This document shows positions 35,485-44,067 of a stretch of 64,000 bases of DNA, piece after piece. The stretch is from JAGWBD01 sp965220615 (lineage in GTDB: Bacteria > Chloroflexota > Anaerolineae > Aggregatilineales > Phototrophicaceae). The translations under genes and the position numbers were made by a program. A model generated the notes under the pieces. That model saw only the letters and a list, made by a program, of their open reading frames with translations. It had not been told where the DNA came from and made no database searches. Numbering within the stretch: the first letter of the stretch is position 1; every line of letters starts with the position of its first letter. The stretch is from NCBI GenBank assembly GCA_965220615.1, contig CBDCQL010000002.1:1054001-1118000 (forward strand), in the 5' to 3' direction.

Positions 35485-37272
35485 ATGAAAACTCGTCGAC
35501 ACCCCTTGCTTCGCCTGCTGTCCCGGACGCGGCGCTACCAGTCTCGTGTCATTCTGGCCTTCACCAGTTCCATATTGAACAAACTCTTTGACGTCATGCC
35601 GCCAATGCTCATTGGTGCAGCCGTCGACATCGTTGTTCGCCGCGATGAGTCCTTCCTGGCGGAGCTCGGCATCGTCGAAATTCTGCATCAGTTGCTGGCA
35701 CTGTGTGCCATAACCCTGACAGTCTGGGTGTTCGAATCGCTTTTCGATTACATCCAGACCATCGCCTGGCGAAACCTGTCCCAGGAGGTCGAGCACGACC
35801 TGCGGCTGGAAGCCTATGGTCACGTTCAGAAACTGGACATGGCCTGGTTTGAGGACCGCAGCAGCGGGCGACTGTTAGCCATTCTCAACGATGACATCAA
35901 CCAGCTGGAGCGCTTTCTGGACGTCGGCGCCAACTACATGATTCAGGTCGCTGCCACGGTCATTCTGGTGGGAGGCCTGTTCATTTCGGTCGCGCCGCAA
36001 GTCGCCTGGATGGCCTTCCTGCCAATGCCGATCGTCTTGTGGGGTTCATTCTGGTTTCAGGACAAACTGGGCCCGCGATACGCTGCCGTGCGGCAGCAGG
36101 TTGGGGTGATCAGCAGCTTGCTGTCCAACAACCTTGGCGGGATCGCCACGATCAGGAGCTTTACGGCAGAAAGCCACGAAGTCAGGCGCGTTCGTCGGGA
36201 AAGCGACCTCTATCGCGAATACAACCGCCGCGCCATTCGCCTCAGCGCGGCGTTCGTGCCCCTCATTCGCATGGCGATCGTCACCGGCTTTATCGCCATC
36301 ATGTATTTTGGCGGCGTGCTGGTGCTGGAAGGCCGGCTGAACATCGCCCTCTACAGCGTACTGGTCTTTATGACCCAGCGTCTGCTCTGGCCGCTGACTC
36401 GCCTGGGCGAGACCTTCGATCTTTACCAGCGGGCGATGGCCTCGACCGAACGCATTCTTGATCTGCTGGATACGCCGGTGCGAATTCTGGATGGCAGGCG
36501 CGGTCTTTCCACAGTTTCCATACGCGGAGACATAAGCTTTGAAGAGGTGGACTTCGCCTACAGCAACGGCGTGCCGGTCCTCAACAACCTTTCCCTGAAT
36601 GTCTCGGCCGGCCACACCGTCGCCATCGTGGGCGCGACAGGGGCGGGCAAGTCGACCGTGATTCGTTTGCTGCTGCGTTTTCACGACGTGACTGCGGGGA
36701 GCATTTCGCTGGACGGCCACGACCTGCGGGACCTGCGCGCGGAAGACCTCCGACGCGGAATCGGCCTGGTCAGTCAGGACGTCTTTCTGTTTCACGGGAC
36801 GGTGCGTGAAAACATCGCCTATGGCAGCTTTGACGCCAACCTGGATTCAATCGTGGCAGCGGCAAAGATCGCCGAGGCGCACGACTTCATCACGGCCCTG
36901 CCGGATGGTTACGAGACGATCGTTGGCGAACGCGGCCAGAAACTCTCCGGCGGCCAGCGGCAACGGATTTCCATCGCACGCGCCGTGCTCAAGGACCCGC
37001 CGGTGCTGATCCTGGACGAGGCCACGTCCTCGGTCGACAACGAGACCGAAGCGGCCATTCAGCGCTCCATGGAACGCATCACGCAGGGCCGCACGACGAT
37101 CGTCATCGCCCACCGCCTGTCCACCGTGCGCAATGCGGACGCCATTCACGTGCTGGAGCGGGGGCGGGTGGTCGAATCAGGTACTCATGAGGAACTTGCA
37201 GCCGGCGACGGCCTTTATGCGGCCCTGTGGCGTGTACAAATGGGCGAACGGCTGCTCACACAACAGCGCTAG
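35485..37272 (+). CDS. ABC exporter, fused membrane and ATPase domains (MsbA/multidrug type)
   Basis: A 595-residue half-transporter that should dimerise. Six helices occupy about residues 1-320. The ATPase domain has Walker A G-A-T-G-A-G-K-S-T near 385, the Q-loop S-Q-D-V-F-L-F, signature L-S-G-G-Q-R-Q-R-I-S-I-A-R near 488 and Walker B V-L-I-L-D-E-A-T-S-S. Cargo could be lipid, peptide or drug. It is separated from the upstream sulfatase by 56 bases with its own -10. Its stop overlaps that of the convergent gene by four bases (CTAG). Confidence 0.9.
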   Translation: MKTRRHPLLRLLSRTRRYQSRVILAFTSSILNKLFDVMPPMLIGAAVDIVVRRDESFLAELGIVEILHQLLALCAITLTVWVFESLFDYIQTIAWRNLSQEVEHDLRLEAYGHVQKLDMAWFEDRSSGRLLAILNDDINQLERFLDVGANYMIQVAATVILVGGLFISVAPQVAWMAFLPMPIVLWGSFWFQDKLGPRYAAVRQQVGVISSLLSNNLGGIATIRSFTAESHEVRRVRRESDLYREYNRRAIRLSAAFVPLIRMAIVTGFIAIMYFGGVLVLEGRLNIALYSVLVFMTQRLLWPLTRLGETFDLYQRAMASTERILDLLDTPVRILDGRRGLSTVSIRGDISFEEVDFAYSNGVPVLNNLSLNVSAGHTVAIVGATGAGKSTVIRLLLRFHDVTAGSISLDGHDLRDLRAEDLRRGIGLVSQDVFLFHGTVRENIAYGSFDANLDSIVAAAKIAEAHDFITALPDGYETIVGERGQKLSGGQRQRISIARAVLKDPPVLILDEATSSVDNETEAAIQRSMERITQGRTTIVIAHRLSTVRNADAIHVLERGRVVESGTHEELAAGDGLYAALWRVQMGERLLTQQR

Positions 37273-37940
37273 ACGGCCTGCCGCACCTGCTGCACGATTT
37301 CTGCCAGTTGTTTCTCAAAGTCCGGATCAGCGGCCCTGAATTCCGTGCCACTGATGACCAGCGGTGCGCCAAACACCACGATCTCGGCGCCCATCGACAG
37401 GGTCTGAATGGCCTGCTCGATGCTAAGACCGCCGACGGCCTGCACCGGGATGTCCACGGCGGCCAGTACGGCCGGCAGGTCGTCCAACGGGCTCAGACCC
37501 GGAATCATGTTTCTTTCGTCAAAGCCCGTGTGCACAATGATGTAGTCAACGCCCATGTCCTGCGCCTGGCGGGCGCGGCCCGGCTTGTCCGGGCAAAGCA
37601 TGACGTCGCACATAACCTGACCGTTGCAGCGGCGCGCCATTTCCACCTGTTCGATGATGCTGGCGTCGTGCGCCTGGCCCATGACAACTACCATGTCGCC
37701 GCCCGCCTGAAACATCATCTCCGCTTCCAGACCGGCGCCATCCATCGTCTTGAGGTCCACAACCAGGGGAACTTCAGGGTGCGCCTTGTGAAGTGCGCGC
37801 ACGCCATGCAGGCCTTCAGCCAGAATCAGCGGCGTGCCGGCCTCAAGCCAGTCCACCCCGGCGCTGACGGCGGCCTCAGCCAGGGCCAGGGCCTCGTCAA
37901 TCGTGGTGACGTCCAGTGAAATCTGGATTTTGGCATTCAT
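37269..37940 (-). CDS. HUMPS-family protein, 3-hexulose-6-phosphate-synthase-like
   Basis: A 223-residue OMP-decarboxylase-superfamily barrel. The active-site motif D62-L-K64-T-M-D67 matches the D-x-K-x-x-D of hexulose-phosphate synthase and of keto-gulonate-phosphate decarboxylase. The surrounding D-L-K-T-M-D-G-A-G and G-V-D-Y-I-I-V-H-T-G-F-D look nearer to the synthase. That enzyme joins formaldehyde and ribulose 5-phosphate; the decarboxylase acts on 3-keto-L-gulonate 6-phosphate. No phosphohexuloisomerase gene is nearby. It is last in a five-gene operon, 11 bases after the dehydrogenase. Confidence 0.78.
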   Translation of the reverse strand: MNAKIQISLDVTTIDEALALAEAAVSAGVDWLEAGTPLILAEGLHGVRALHKAHPEVPLVVDLKTMDGAGLEAEMMFQAGGDMVVVMGQAHDASIIEQVEMARRCNGQVMCDVMLCPDKPGRARQAQDMGVDYIIVHTGFDERNMIPGLSPLDDLPAVLAAVDIPVQAVGGLSIEQAIQTLSMGAEIVVFGAPLVISGTEFRAADPDFEKQLAEIVQQVRQAV

Positions 37941-37951
37941 GGCGCTGCCTC

Positions 37952-38995
37952 TCAGAGAACCAGTACGGACTTGACGTTTCTTCCGGCTTCCATGTGCTCA
38001 AAGGCGCTGTACCAGTCCACGAGCGGATACTCGCCGCCGATGACCGGATCCAGGTTGAGCTGACCTGAACCCATCAGCCCCAGAACGCGTTCCCAGGTGT
38101 TGTAGGTATGGCTGAAGCTGCCTTGCAAGGTGACGGCCTTGCCCACCAGCGGGTCGAGGTTGAAGCCCAGCGGTTGCGGCCCCCAGCCAATCTTGGTGAT
38201 CAACCCGTTGGGCCGCACCATGGCCATGGCCTGCTCCAGAGCCACACTGACTCCGCTGCAGTCAACGACCAGGTCCGCGCCGAGGCCGTCTCCGCGCGAC
38301 AGGACGTAGTCCACCGGGTCTTCCTGCTGAATGTTGAGCGTGCGGCTGGCGCCCAGTTCGGCAGCTATGCCAAGCCGGTGGTCGTCGACGTCGGTGCCAA
38401 GCACGATGATCTCGCTGGCGCCCCGCAGGCGCGTGACCAGCAGGGCCATGATGCCGATGGTCCCCGCCCCCTGGATGACGACGGTGTCGCCGGGTTTCAT
38501 GATCGCCGTCTTCTCGACCAGGGCGTTGTACGCCACGCAAACCGGCTCGGTGAGCGCTGCGTGGGAAAAGGGGACACCTTCGGGAATCTGGTGCAGAATC
38601 TCCTGGCGGGCCGTCACAAATCGCGTGAAAGCGCCGTCCGCCAGGGCGCCGTAGCCAAGCCTTTCCGGACAAAGGTTGTAGGCACCGCCAAGACAGTAGC
38701 TGCACTGCTTGCAAATCTTCGCGGCCGTTTCACAGGCGACGCGATCGCCGGGTTTGACCTTGGTGACGCCATTTCCCACGGCGGCGACCAGGCCACAAAA
38801 TTCATGTCCAAGGACCAGCGGCAGGCGAATCTCCCAGCTGTGGTTTTCCTGCCACATATGCAGGTCGCTGCCGCAAACCCCGGCCGCCTTCACCTCAAGG
38901 ATGACGTCATCGGGGCCAGGGTCGGGCGGTTCGGGAATGTCCCGCAGCTCCACGGCGTCAGGTCGGCTGTCGTACTTGACAAGAGCCTGCATCAC
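37952..38995 (-). CDS. zinc-dependent medium-chain alcohol/polyol dehydrogenase
   Basis: A 347-residue MDR enzyme. Catalytic zinc ligands are in G-V-C-G-S-D near residue 40 and G-H-E-F-C-G near 64. The structural zinc loop C-K-Q-C-S-Y-C with a fourth cysteine in N-L-C-P is complete, and Q-G-A-G-T-I-G near residue 176 binds NAD(P). The type resembles sorbitol, threonine and L-idonate dehydrogenases. Its start overlaps the TIM-barrel epimerase stop by four bases, so the two are translationally coupled. It likely oxidises a secondary hydroxyl of a sugar or sugar acid. Confidence 0.87.
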   Translation of the reverse strand: MMQALVKYDSRPDAVELRDIPEPPDPGPDDVILEVKAAGVCGSDLHMWQENHSWEIRLPLVLGHEFCGLVAAVGNGVTKVKPGDRVACETAAKICKQCSYCLGGAYNLCPERLGYGALADGAFTRFVTARQEILHQIPEGVPFSHAALTEPVCVAYNALVEKTAIMKPGDTVVIQGAGTIGIMALLVTRLRGASEIIVLGTDVDDHRLGIAAELGASRTLNIQQEDPVDYVLSRGDGLGADLVVDCSGVSVALEQAMAMVRPNGLITKIGWGPQPLGFNLDPLVGKAVTLQGSFSHTYNTWERVLGLMGSGQLNLDPVIGGEYPLVDWYSAFEHMEAGRNVKSVLVL

Positions 38996-39891
38996 TCACG
39001 GTCTCCAAAGTAAATCTCGCAAATGTTCCTTAGAAATCTCAGGGATTCCTGCATTTCGTCCAGGCCGTTGACTCCATCCTCAATGCTGATCCAACCGCGA
39101 TAGCCGTTGTCCGCCAGGATCTGCATGATCGCCGGATAGTCGTTCATGCCCTTGCCGGTGACGCCATGCCGCAGATTGGGCGAATAGCCGAGCGTGCCGT
39201 CACTCTGACGCAACTCTTCCAGGGTGGTGCCCCCGGCCAACCAGCGATCGCTGGCGTGCATGCTGACGACTCGTGGCGCCACTGTCCGCAACAGTTCCAG
39301 GGGGTCGTCTCCGGCGACGATGGCGTTCGAGGGATCGTACTGGACGCCGAAATGCGGATGATCGGGGATAGCCGCCAGCAACTCAAGGAACACGTCCATC
39401 TTCTGGGCGAATTCCGGATACTCCCAGAAGCCGTCCTTGTAGTGGTTCTCAAGCCCCAGCACGATGTCCAGTTCTTCTGCCACGGGAAGCAGAGCCTGAA
39501 TGCATTCTGCCACCCATTCGACGCCCTGGCTGAGGTCGACCTCGGGATAGCGCTGACCGCTAAGCACGCGGCAAACCGAACCGGGTCCGCCCAGGCGACG
39601 GGTGACACGCATGATCTCGACGTGACCCTCGACAGCCCGCGCCCTGCCGTCGGCATCGGGGAGCGTGAAATTGGGTGAGCAGCACATCATGGGCATGGCG
39701 AAACCGGCCCGCTCAAGGGCCTCGCCCACGCCGTCAAGATAAGCTGCATCGAAGCTATCCAGAAATCCGTCGTAGAGCTCCAGCCCCTCGGCATCCAGCG
39801 AGCGCGCCATCTCGATCCAGCGAAAGAGAGAGAGGCTGCGGTCTCCCGCAATTTGCTGTTCGAAGGCCTTGGGATAGGCGGCCAGTCTCAT
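38992..39891 (-). CDS. sugar phosphate isomerase/epimerase-like TIM-barrel protein (AP endonuclease 2 fold)
   Basis: A 299-residue xylose-isomerase-like barrel. Metal ligand candidates are E in G-L-E-N-H-Y near residue 140, D in Q-Y-D-P-S-N near 185, H in S-M-H-A-S-D near 210, and E in I-S-I-E-D-G near 275. The family interconverts ketoses or epimerises keto-sugars and inosose. ATG 39891 is chosen because M-R-L-A-A-Y-P-K starts the first strand; in-frame codons extend to 39954 without support. It is coupled to the dehydrogenase by a four-base overlap. Confidence 0.82.
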   Translation of the reverse strand: MRLAAYPKAFEQQIAGDRSLSLFRWIEMARSLDAEGLELYDGFLDSFDAAYLDGVGEALERAGFAMPMMCCSPNFTLPDADGRARAVEGHVEIMRVTRRLGGPGSVCRVLSGQRYPEVDLSQGVEWVAECIQALLPVAEELDIVLGLENHYKDGFWEYPEFAQKMDVFLELLAAIPDHPHFGVQYDPSNAIVAGDDPLELLRTVAPRVVSMHASDRWLAGGTTLEELRQSDGTLGYSPNLRHGVTGKGMNDYPAIMQILADNGYRGWISIEDGVNGLDEMQESLRFLRNICEIYFGDRE

Positions 39892-39966
39892 GGTGATGGG
39901 CTCTTTGCCATGTACGGGAAATGCGGCAGCCACTCTACGCAGGGGTTCCTGCAATTGCCAGTGCGA

Positions 39967-41304
39967 CTACAGGGAATAGGGGACAGTGCCGGTCTCGTCG
40001 ACCGTATAGCCCCAGCGCCGAATGTAGTCGTCACCATGCAGAAACTCGTCGCCTTGCTGGACGAGCATCTCCGTCAACCGGGAGTCAAGCTGCAGACGCA
40101 GGCCCTGACAGACAGAGTCATCGATTCTGTTTTGCAGTTGCCAGGGATCATCCACGTTGTCGAAAAGTTGCCAGGGGCCCTCCAGCGTTCGGGTGTAGGT
40201 ATGGCGTCGCGTACGCAGCCCGCGAAACTCGCGCCCGCCAACAGTGCGTGTCCACTCACCGAAGGGATGGTAGCAGGCCAGCAAGGCCGCGCCACCGGAC
40301 GGGTCCGGGGATGAATGGCGGATGTGGTCGCTGAAATCCAGTCCCTCAATGGAAGCCGGCAGGGGGATGTCGCAGAGGCCCAGCAAGGTGGGCATGATGT
40401 CCGGCGCGTTGATCAGGGCATCCGATTCCCGTCCGTCGATACCCGGGCAGCGCAGCAGGAAAGGCACACGAATCGACTCGTCCCAGGGCCTTTGCTTGCG
40501 CACTGTTCCTTGCGAGCCAAGCATGTCGCCGTGGTCGGAGGTGAAGACGAAGATCGTGTCGCGCTCCAGGCCGGTCTCGGCAAGTGTCCCCAGAAGCGCT
40601 GCCACACAATCGTCCAGGGCCGTGCAGTGGGCATAGTAGCCCGCCAGCCATTCCCGCGCCTCGCGGGCGGATTCTTCCGGCACATTGGGTCGCAGGACGA
40701 CGTTTTCAGGTCGGTAGCGCCGGCGATACGCTTCCGGGGCGGTCTCGTAGGGATTGTGCGGCGGCCCCCAGGAAAGGACCAGCAGGAAGGGCTTGTCCCC
40801 ATCCCTACCGCGCAGATAACGCTGCGCGTCGCGCGTTTGGGCGATGGCGTCGTAGCCTTCCCAGAAACGCTTCTCCCTGCCATTTCCTGCGTAATAAGGT
40901 GAGTTGTTGTAATCGTGGGTGCATTCCAGGGTCTTCCAGTAGTCGAAGCCGTGACGGCGTTCGGGCGGAATGTACTCCGAGCGGCCGTGACCATCGATGT
41001 GCCACTTACCGATCCAGGCCGTGTCGTAGCCAGCCTGGGAGAAGGCATCCCCGAGCCGCGTACCGCTGTCAGCCAGGGGCACGTCGTTGACGAATATGCC
41101 GTGGGTCAGGGGGTACTGGCCGGTGAGAAGACTTCCGCGCCAGGGCGAACAAACCGGCCAACCGGAAACGGCGTGCGTGAAATTGACACTTTCCTGCGCG
41201 AGGCGGTCCAGATGCGGCGTGGCGACCTGATCATTTCCGGCGTAGCCCGTATCCTGGGCGCGCCATTGGTCGGCGAATACAAAGACGACGTTGGGTCTGT
41301 TCAT
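39967..41304 (-). CDS. type I sulfatase with variant C-S-P-W-R motif
   Basis: A 445-residue sulfatase. The maturation motif is C52-S-P-W-R-G-S-L-L-T-G-Q, so tryptophan replaces the serine of the usual C-x-P-S-R while the essential Cys, Pro and Arg remain. A-D-Q-W-R near residue 11 and T-S-D-H-G-D-M near 250 are metal-site segments. No signal peptide is visible. Start ATG overlaps the larA stop by four bases. The third sulfatase of the window, it would desulfate the sugar or sugar acid handled by this operon. Confidence 0.85.
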   Translation of the reverse strand: MNRPNVVFVFADQWRAQDTGYAGNDQVATPHLDRLAQESVNFTHAVSGWPVCSPWRGSLLTGQYPLTHGIFVNDVPLADSGTRLGDAFSQAGYDTAWIGKWHIDGHGRSEYIPPERRHGFDYWKTLECTHDYNNSPYYAGNGREKRFWEGYDAIAQTRDAQRYLRGRDGDKPFLLVLSWGPPHNPYETAPEAYRRRYRPENVVLRPNVPEESAREAREWLAGYYAHCTALDDCVAALLGTLAETGLERDTIFVFTSDHGDMLGSQGTVRKQRPWDESIRVPFLLRCPGIDGRESDALINAPDIMPTLLGLCDIPLPASIEGLDFSDHIRHSSPDPSGGAALLACYHPFGEWTRTVGGREFRGLRTRRHTYTRTLEGPWQLFDNVDDPWQLQNRIDDSVCQGLRLQLDSRLTEMLVQQGDEFLHGDDYIRRWGYTVDETGTVPYSL

Positions 41305-42599
41305 GGGATTGCCGGCTCCTGAATTCCGCTCGTCTTCAGCCAGGGAATGGTCTGCGGCCCTTCGGGCAGAATGGCGATGCGGGCGTCAGTGCCATATCGC
41401 CGCAGCAACTGCTCCAGCAGGGCGGTGATGTCCCGGCAGGGCTGCAACAGGGCGTTTTCGATCTGGCTGTCGCTGAGGCCATCGGCAAAGACGTACACGT
41501 CTGCGCGCGCCTGAATGCGGGCCTGAATCTGTGCCTGCCACTGATCCTGAAGGGTCTCCTGGGCCTGCAGAACATTGTTCGCCAGTTCAGCCGCGTCGGC
41601 AGCCTCGCTCAGCAACTGGCCGTAGAGTCCATGCTCGGGCACGCCTTCCGCGCACTCGGCGGCAATGATGATGCTGCCGCCTGGCCTTACAATTTGCTCG
41701 GCAGCGCTCATTCCCTTGACCGCCTGATAAAGGTTCATGTCAAGCGGCCAGCCGGAGTTGGTGGTGATGACAATGTCGCAGGGCCGCTCCACGGCCACCA
41801 TGGAAGACTCGCGCACGAAGTCGATCCCGGCATCATGCGCGGCGGCCAGTTCCCCGGCGAAAACGCCGGTGATTTCCTTGTCGCTGTTCAAAGTAACGTT
41901 GAGCAACAGGTCCGGCCCGGTGAGCAGCGCGGCCTCTCGCGCTTCCTCCCAGATGGGGTTGCCATGCGTGATCCCCCAGGACGCGCGTTCATCCGCAATC
42001 ATGCCGGCGTCGTGGTTGCCAAAGACCGTGCGCTGACCGGCCATGCCCGGCATGACCGCCTTGCCACCGCCGGAGAAGCCGGCAAAGAAATGGGGTTCGA
42101 TAAAGCCGGTGAGAATCTTGACGTCGGCCTGCAGGTAGTCGCGGTTGATCCAGAGCTCATGGCCGAAGGAAGAAAGCCCGATACAGACCTGCGTGTCCTC
42201 GTTGGCCGAGTCATTCTGGACGATGCGATAGCTGGCGACGACGTCCTCTCCCAGCATCTGTTGCAATTCCTGCTGTGAATTGGGTCGATGCGTCCCGAGG
42301 GCATTGCACAACAGGATGTTGTCATCGGGCAGGTGCGCCAGTTCTTCAAGAATCGCGGGCAGGATCACGTGGTTGGGCGTGGGCCGGGTGATGTCGCTGA
42401 AAATGATGGCCACAGTGCTGTCGCGCCTGGCCAGTTCACGCAGGGGCCGCGCGTCGATCGGGGCGCGCAAGGCCCTGCGTAATTCGACTTCAGGGTTGGC
42501 AAGCGCCGGAACAAAGCGATTCTCGATGATCCTGACGTCAAGGTTGTCCGGCAATTCCAGCGTTAGGCCCTGTTTGCCGTAGGCCAGCCTGACCTGCAT
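41301..42599 (-). CDS. larA: nickel-dependent lactate-racemase-family enzyme
   Basis: A 432-residue LarA homologue beginning M-Q-V-R-L-A-Y-G. The residues known from Lactiplantibacillus LarA appear with a constant offset of four: H104 in G-T-H-R, H170 in E-P-H-F, K180 in S-G-G-G-K-A-V-M-P-G (the residue that binds the nickel-pincer cofactor) and H196 in F-G-N-H-D. D-I-T-R-P lies at 69-73. Family members racemise lactate, malate or longer 2-hydroxyacids, so a sugar-acid epimerase is equally possible. GGAGTGG precedes ATG 42599. It is first in the five-gene operon; larBCE are not in the window. Confidence 0.85.
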   Translation of the reverse strand: MQVRLAYGKQGLTLELPDNLDVRIIENRFVPALANPEVELRRALRAPIDARPLRELARRDSTVAIIFSDITRPTPNHVILPAILEELAHLPDDNILLCNALGTHRPNSQQELQQMLGEDVVASYRIVQNDSANEDTQVCIGLSSFGHELWINRDYLQADVKILTGFIEPHFFAGFSGGGKAVMPGMAGQRTVFGNHDAGMIADERASWGITHGNPIWEEAREAALLTGPDLLLNVTLNSDKEITGVFAGELAAAHDAGIDFVRESSMVAVERPCDIVITTNSGWPLDMNLYQAVKGMSAAEQIVRPGGSIIIAAECAEGVPEHGLYGQLLSEAADAAELANNVLQAQETLQDQWQAQIQARIQARADVYVFADGLSDSQIENALLQPCRDITALLEQLLRRYGTDARIAILPEGPQTIPWLKTSGIQEPAIP

Positions 42600-42623
42600 T
42601 TCCACTCCGTTTCCCGCTACTGG

Positions 42624-42652
42624 TTGCAATTCCCTCAAGATTCCGCGATTAT
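42624..42652 (+). promoter_or_regulatory. promoter of the GH4 gene
   Basis: TTGCAA at 42624-42629 and GATTAT at 42647-42652 with a 17-base spacer, 38 bases before the GH4 start. It sits in the divergent gap with larA, so regulation may be shared. Confidence 0.45.
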
Positions 42653-42690
42653 CCGCGGGACATGCGCAAATTGCCAGCAGGAGACGGGCC

Positions 42691-44067
42691 ATGAATGAAG
42701 TCCAGCACCCCAAGGTGGTTGTGATCGGAGCCGGCAGTCTGTTTTTCGGTCGCAAGGCCATCTGGCAAATGGTGCATTCGCCGCATTTGAACCAGGGCAC
42801 GTTGGCGCTGGTAGACAACAACCCCGGACGGCTGGATCGCATGGGCCGACTGGCGGAAATGGTCATCGACGAGACCGGAGTGTCGCTACAACTGGAGTCC
42901 GCGAGCGACTGGAAAGACGTGTTGCCTGGCGCGGATTTCGTCGTGCTCAGTTTTGCCGAACGGACCGTATATTTCCGCGGCATAGATTGCACGATTTCGG
43001 AGAAGTATGGAATCCGCATGTGTTCCGGTGACACGATTGGACCGGGCGGCATTTTCCGCGCCATGCGAGAGTTGCCGGTCATTATGGACTGCGCGCGCGA
43101 CATTGAGCGCCTGTGTCCGGACGCCTGGGTGATAAACTACATCAATCCTTCCACCGTCAATGGCATGGCCCTGGCGCGCTACGCGCCGCAACTGCGCAGT
43201 TTCGCGCTCTGCGACAGCCTGCATATGCCGCACATCAAGAATCGACACGCGCGCCATGCCGGAATCGTCTCGGAAGACGAAATACTCAGCGAGTCACAGG
43301 ACGAGGCATTCGACCTGCGTATCGCAGGTGTCAACCACTTCACCTGGATGCTCAGGGCCGAGTACGATGGCAGAAACGTCATGCCCGATATTGCCGACTC
43401 TCTGCGGGAGCTTTCCCGCCAGGAAAACAATGAGTCTGGCGCCAAGCGTCGTCACAACAACGCCATCGCCTGTGCCCTGCATGACGCATTCGGCATCGTG
43501 CCGGTCTGCGTCAGCCACACCAAGGAGTACGTTCGCTATTGGCAAGGGCGGGGCGAACTGCCGGACGAGATCCCACCGCTGGCTATCTGGGAGACCGAGG
43601 ACCGCTATGAATTGCACGCCGCCATGTGGCAGCAGGTCGACAGTTTCGTCAGCGGCGCCATACCCACAAGCGAGTTCATGACCATATTTGGGCCGGACCA
43701 CGCCACCGACATCATTGAAAACATGGTCGGTGACCTGGGCAAGCCATATTACGTCAACACGCCCAACCGGGGCGCAGTGAGCAACATGAGCGACGACGCC
43801 TTCCTGGAGTTGCTCTGTGACGTGGACTTGAATGGACCAGTGCCGCGCCCGGTCGGCGAGATGCCGCGCGGCGTCCGGGGCATGCAGGAAGTCGTGCTGG
43901 ACACCCACGAATTGACTGCCGAGGCCGTGGTCAAATGTGACCATGGTCTGTTGCGGAGGGCCATGCTCAGCGACCCTCTGGTGTCGTCAATCGCGGACGC
44001 CGACGCCATCCTGAGTGAATTGTTGAAGGCGGAGCAGGATGTGCTGCCCGAGGCCTGGTTCGCCTAA
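42691..44067 (+). CDS. glycoside hydrolase family 4 (NAD- and Mn-dependent alpha-glycosidase type)
   Basis: A 458-residue GH4 enzyme. The NAD-binding start V-V-V-I-G-A-G-S-L-F-F-G, N-Y-I-N-P-S near residue 149, C174 in A-L-C-D-S-L-H and H216 in G-V-N-H-F-T-W provide the cofactor and manganese sites. GH4 cleaves glycosides by an oxidation-elimination mechanism and accepts alpha-glucosides, alpha-galactosides or alpha-glucuronides. The C-D-S pattern does not settle which. Divergent from the larA-sulfatase operon, it probably releases the sugar that the operon processes. Its stop overlaps the next gene's by four bases. Confidence 0.88.
   Translation: MNEVQHPKVVVIGAGSLFFGRKAIWQMVHSPHLNQGTLALVDNNPGRLDRMGRLAEMVIDETGVSLQLESASDWKDVLPGADFVVLSFAERTVYFRGIDCTISEKYGIRMCSGDTIGPGGIFRAMRELPVIMDCARDIERLCPDAWVINYINPSTVNGMALARYAPQLRSFALCDSLHMPHIKNRHARHAGIVSEDEILSESQDEAFDLRIAGVNHFTWMLRAEYDGRNVMPDIADSLRELSRQENNESGAKRRHNNAIACALHDAFGIVPVCVSHTKEYVRYWQGRGELPDEIPPLAIWETEDRYELHAAMWQQVDSFVSGAIPTSEFMTIFGPDHATDIIENMVGDLGKPYYVNTPNRGAVSNMSDDAFLELLCDVDLNGPVPRPVGEMPRGVRGMQEVVLDTHELTAEAVVKCDHGLLRRAMLSDPLVSSIADADAILSELLKAEQDVLPEAWFA

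Noticed and set aside
42600..43103. N-terminal extension of larA by up to 168 residues
   Set aside because: The extension would run antisense through the GH4 start and its promoter; M-Q-V-R-L at 42599 has a ribosome site and LarA numbering fits.
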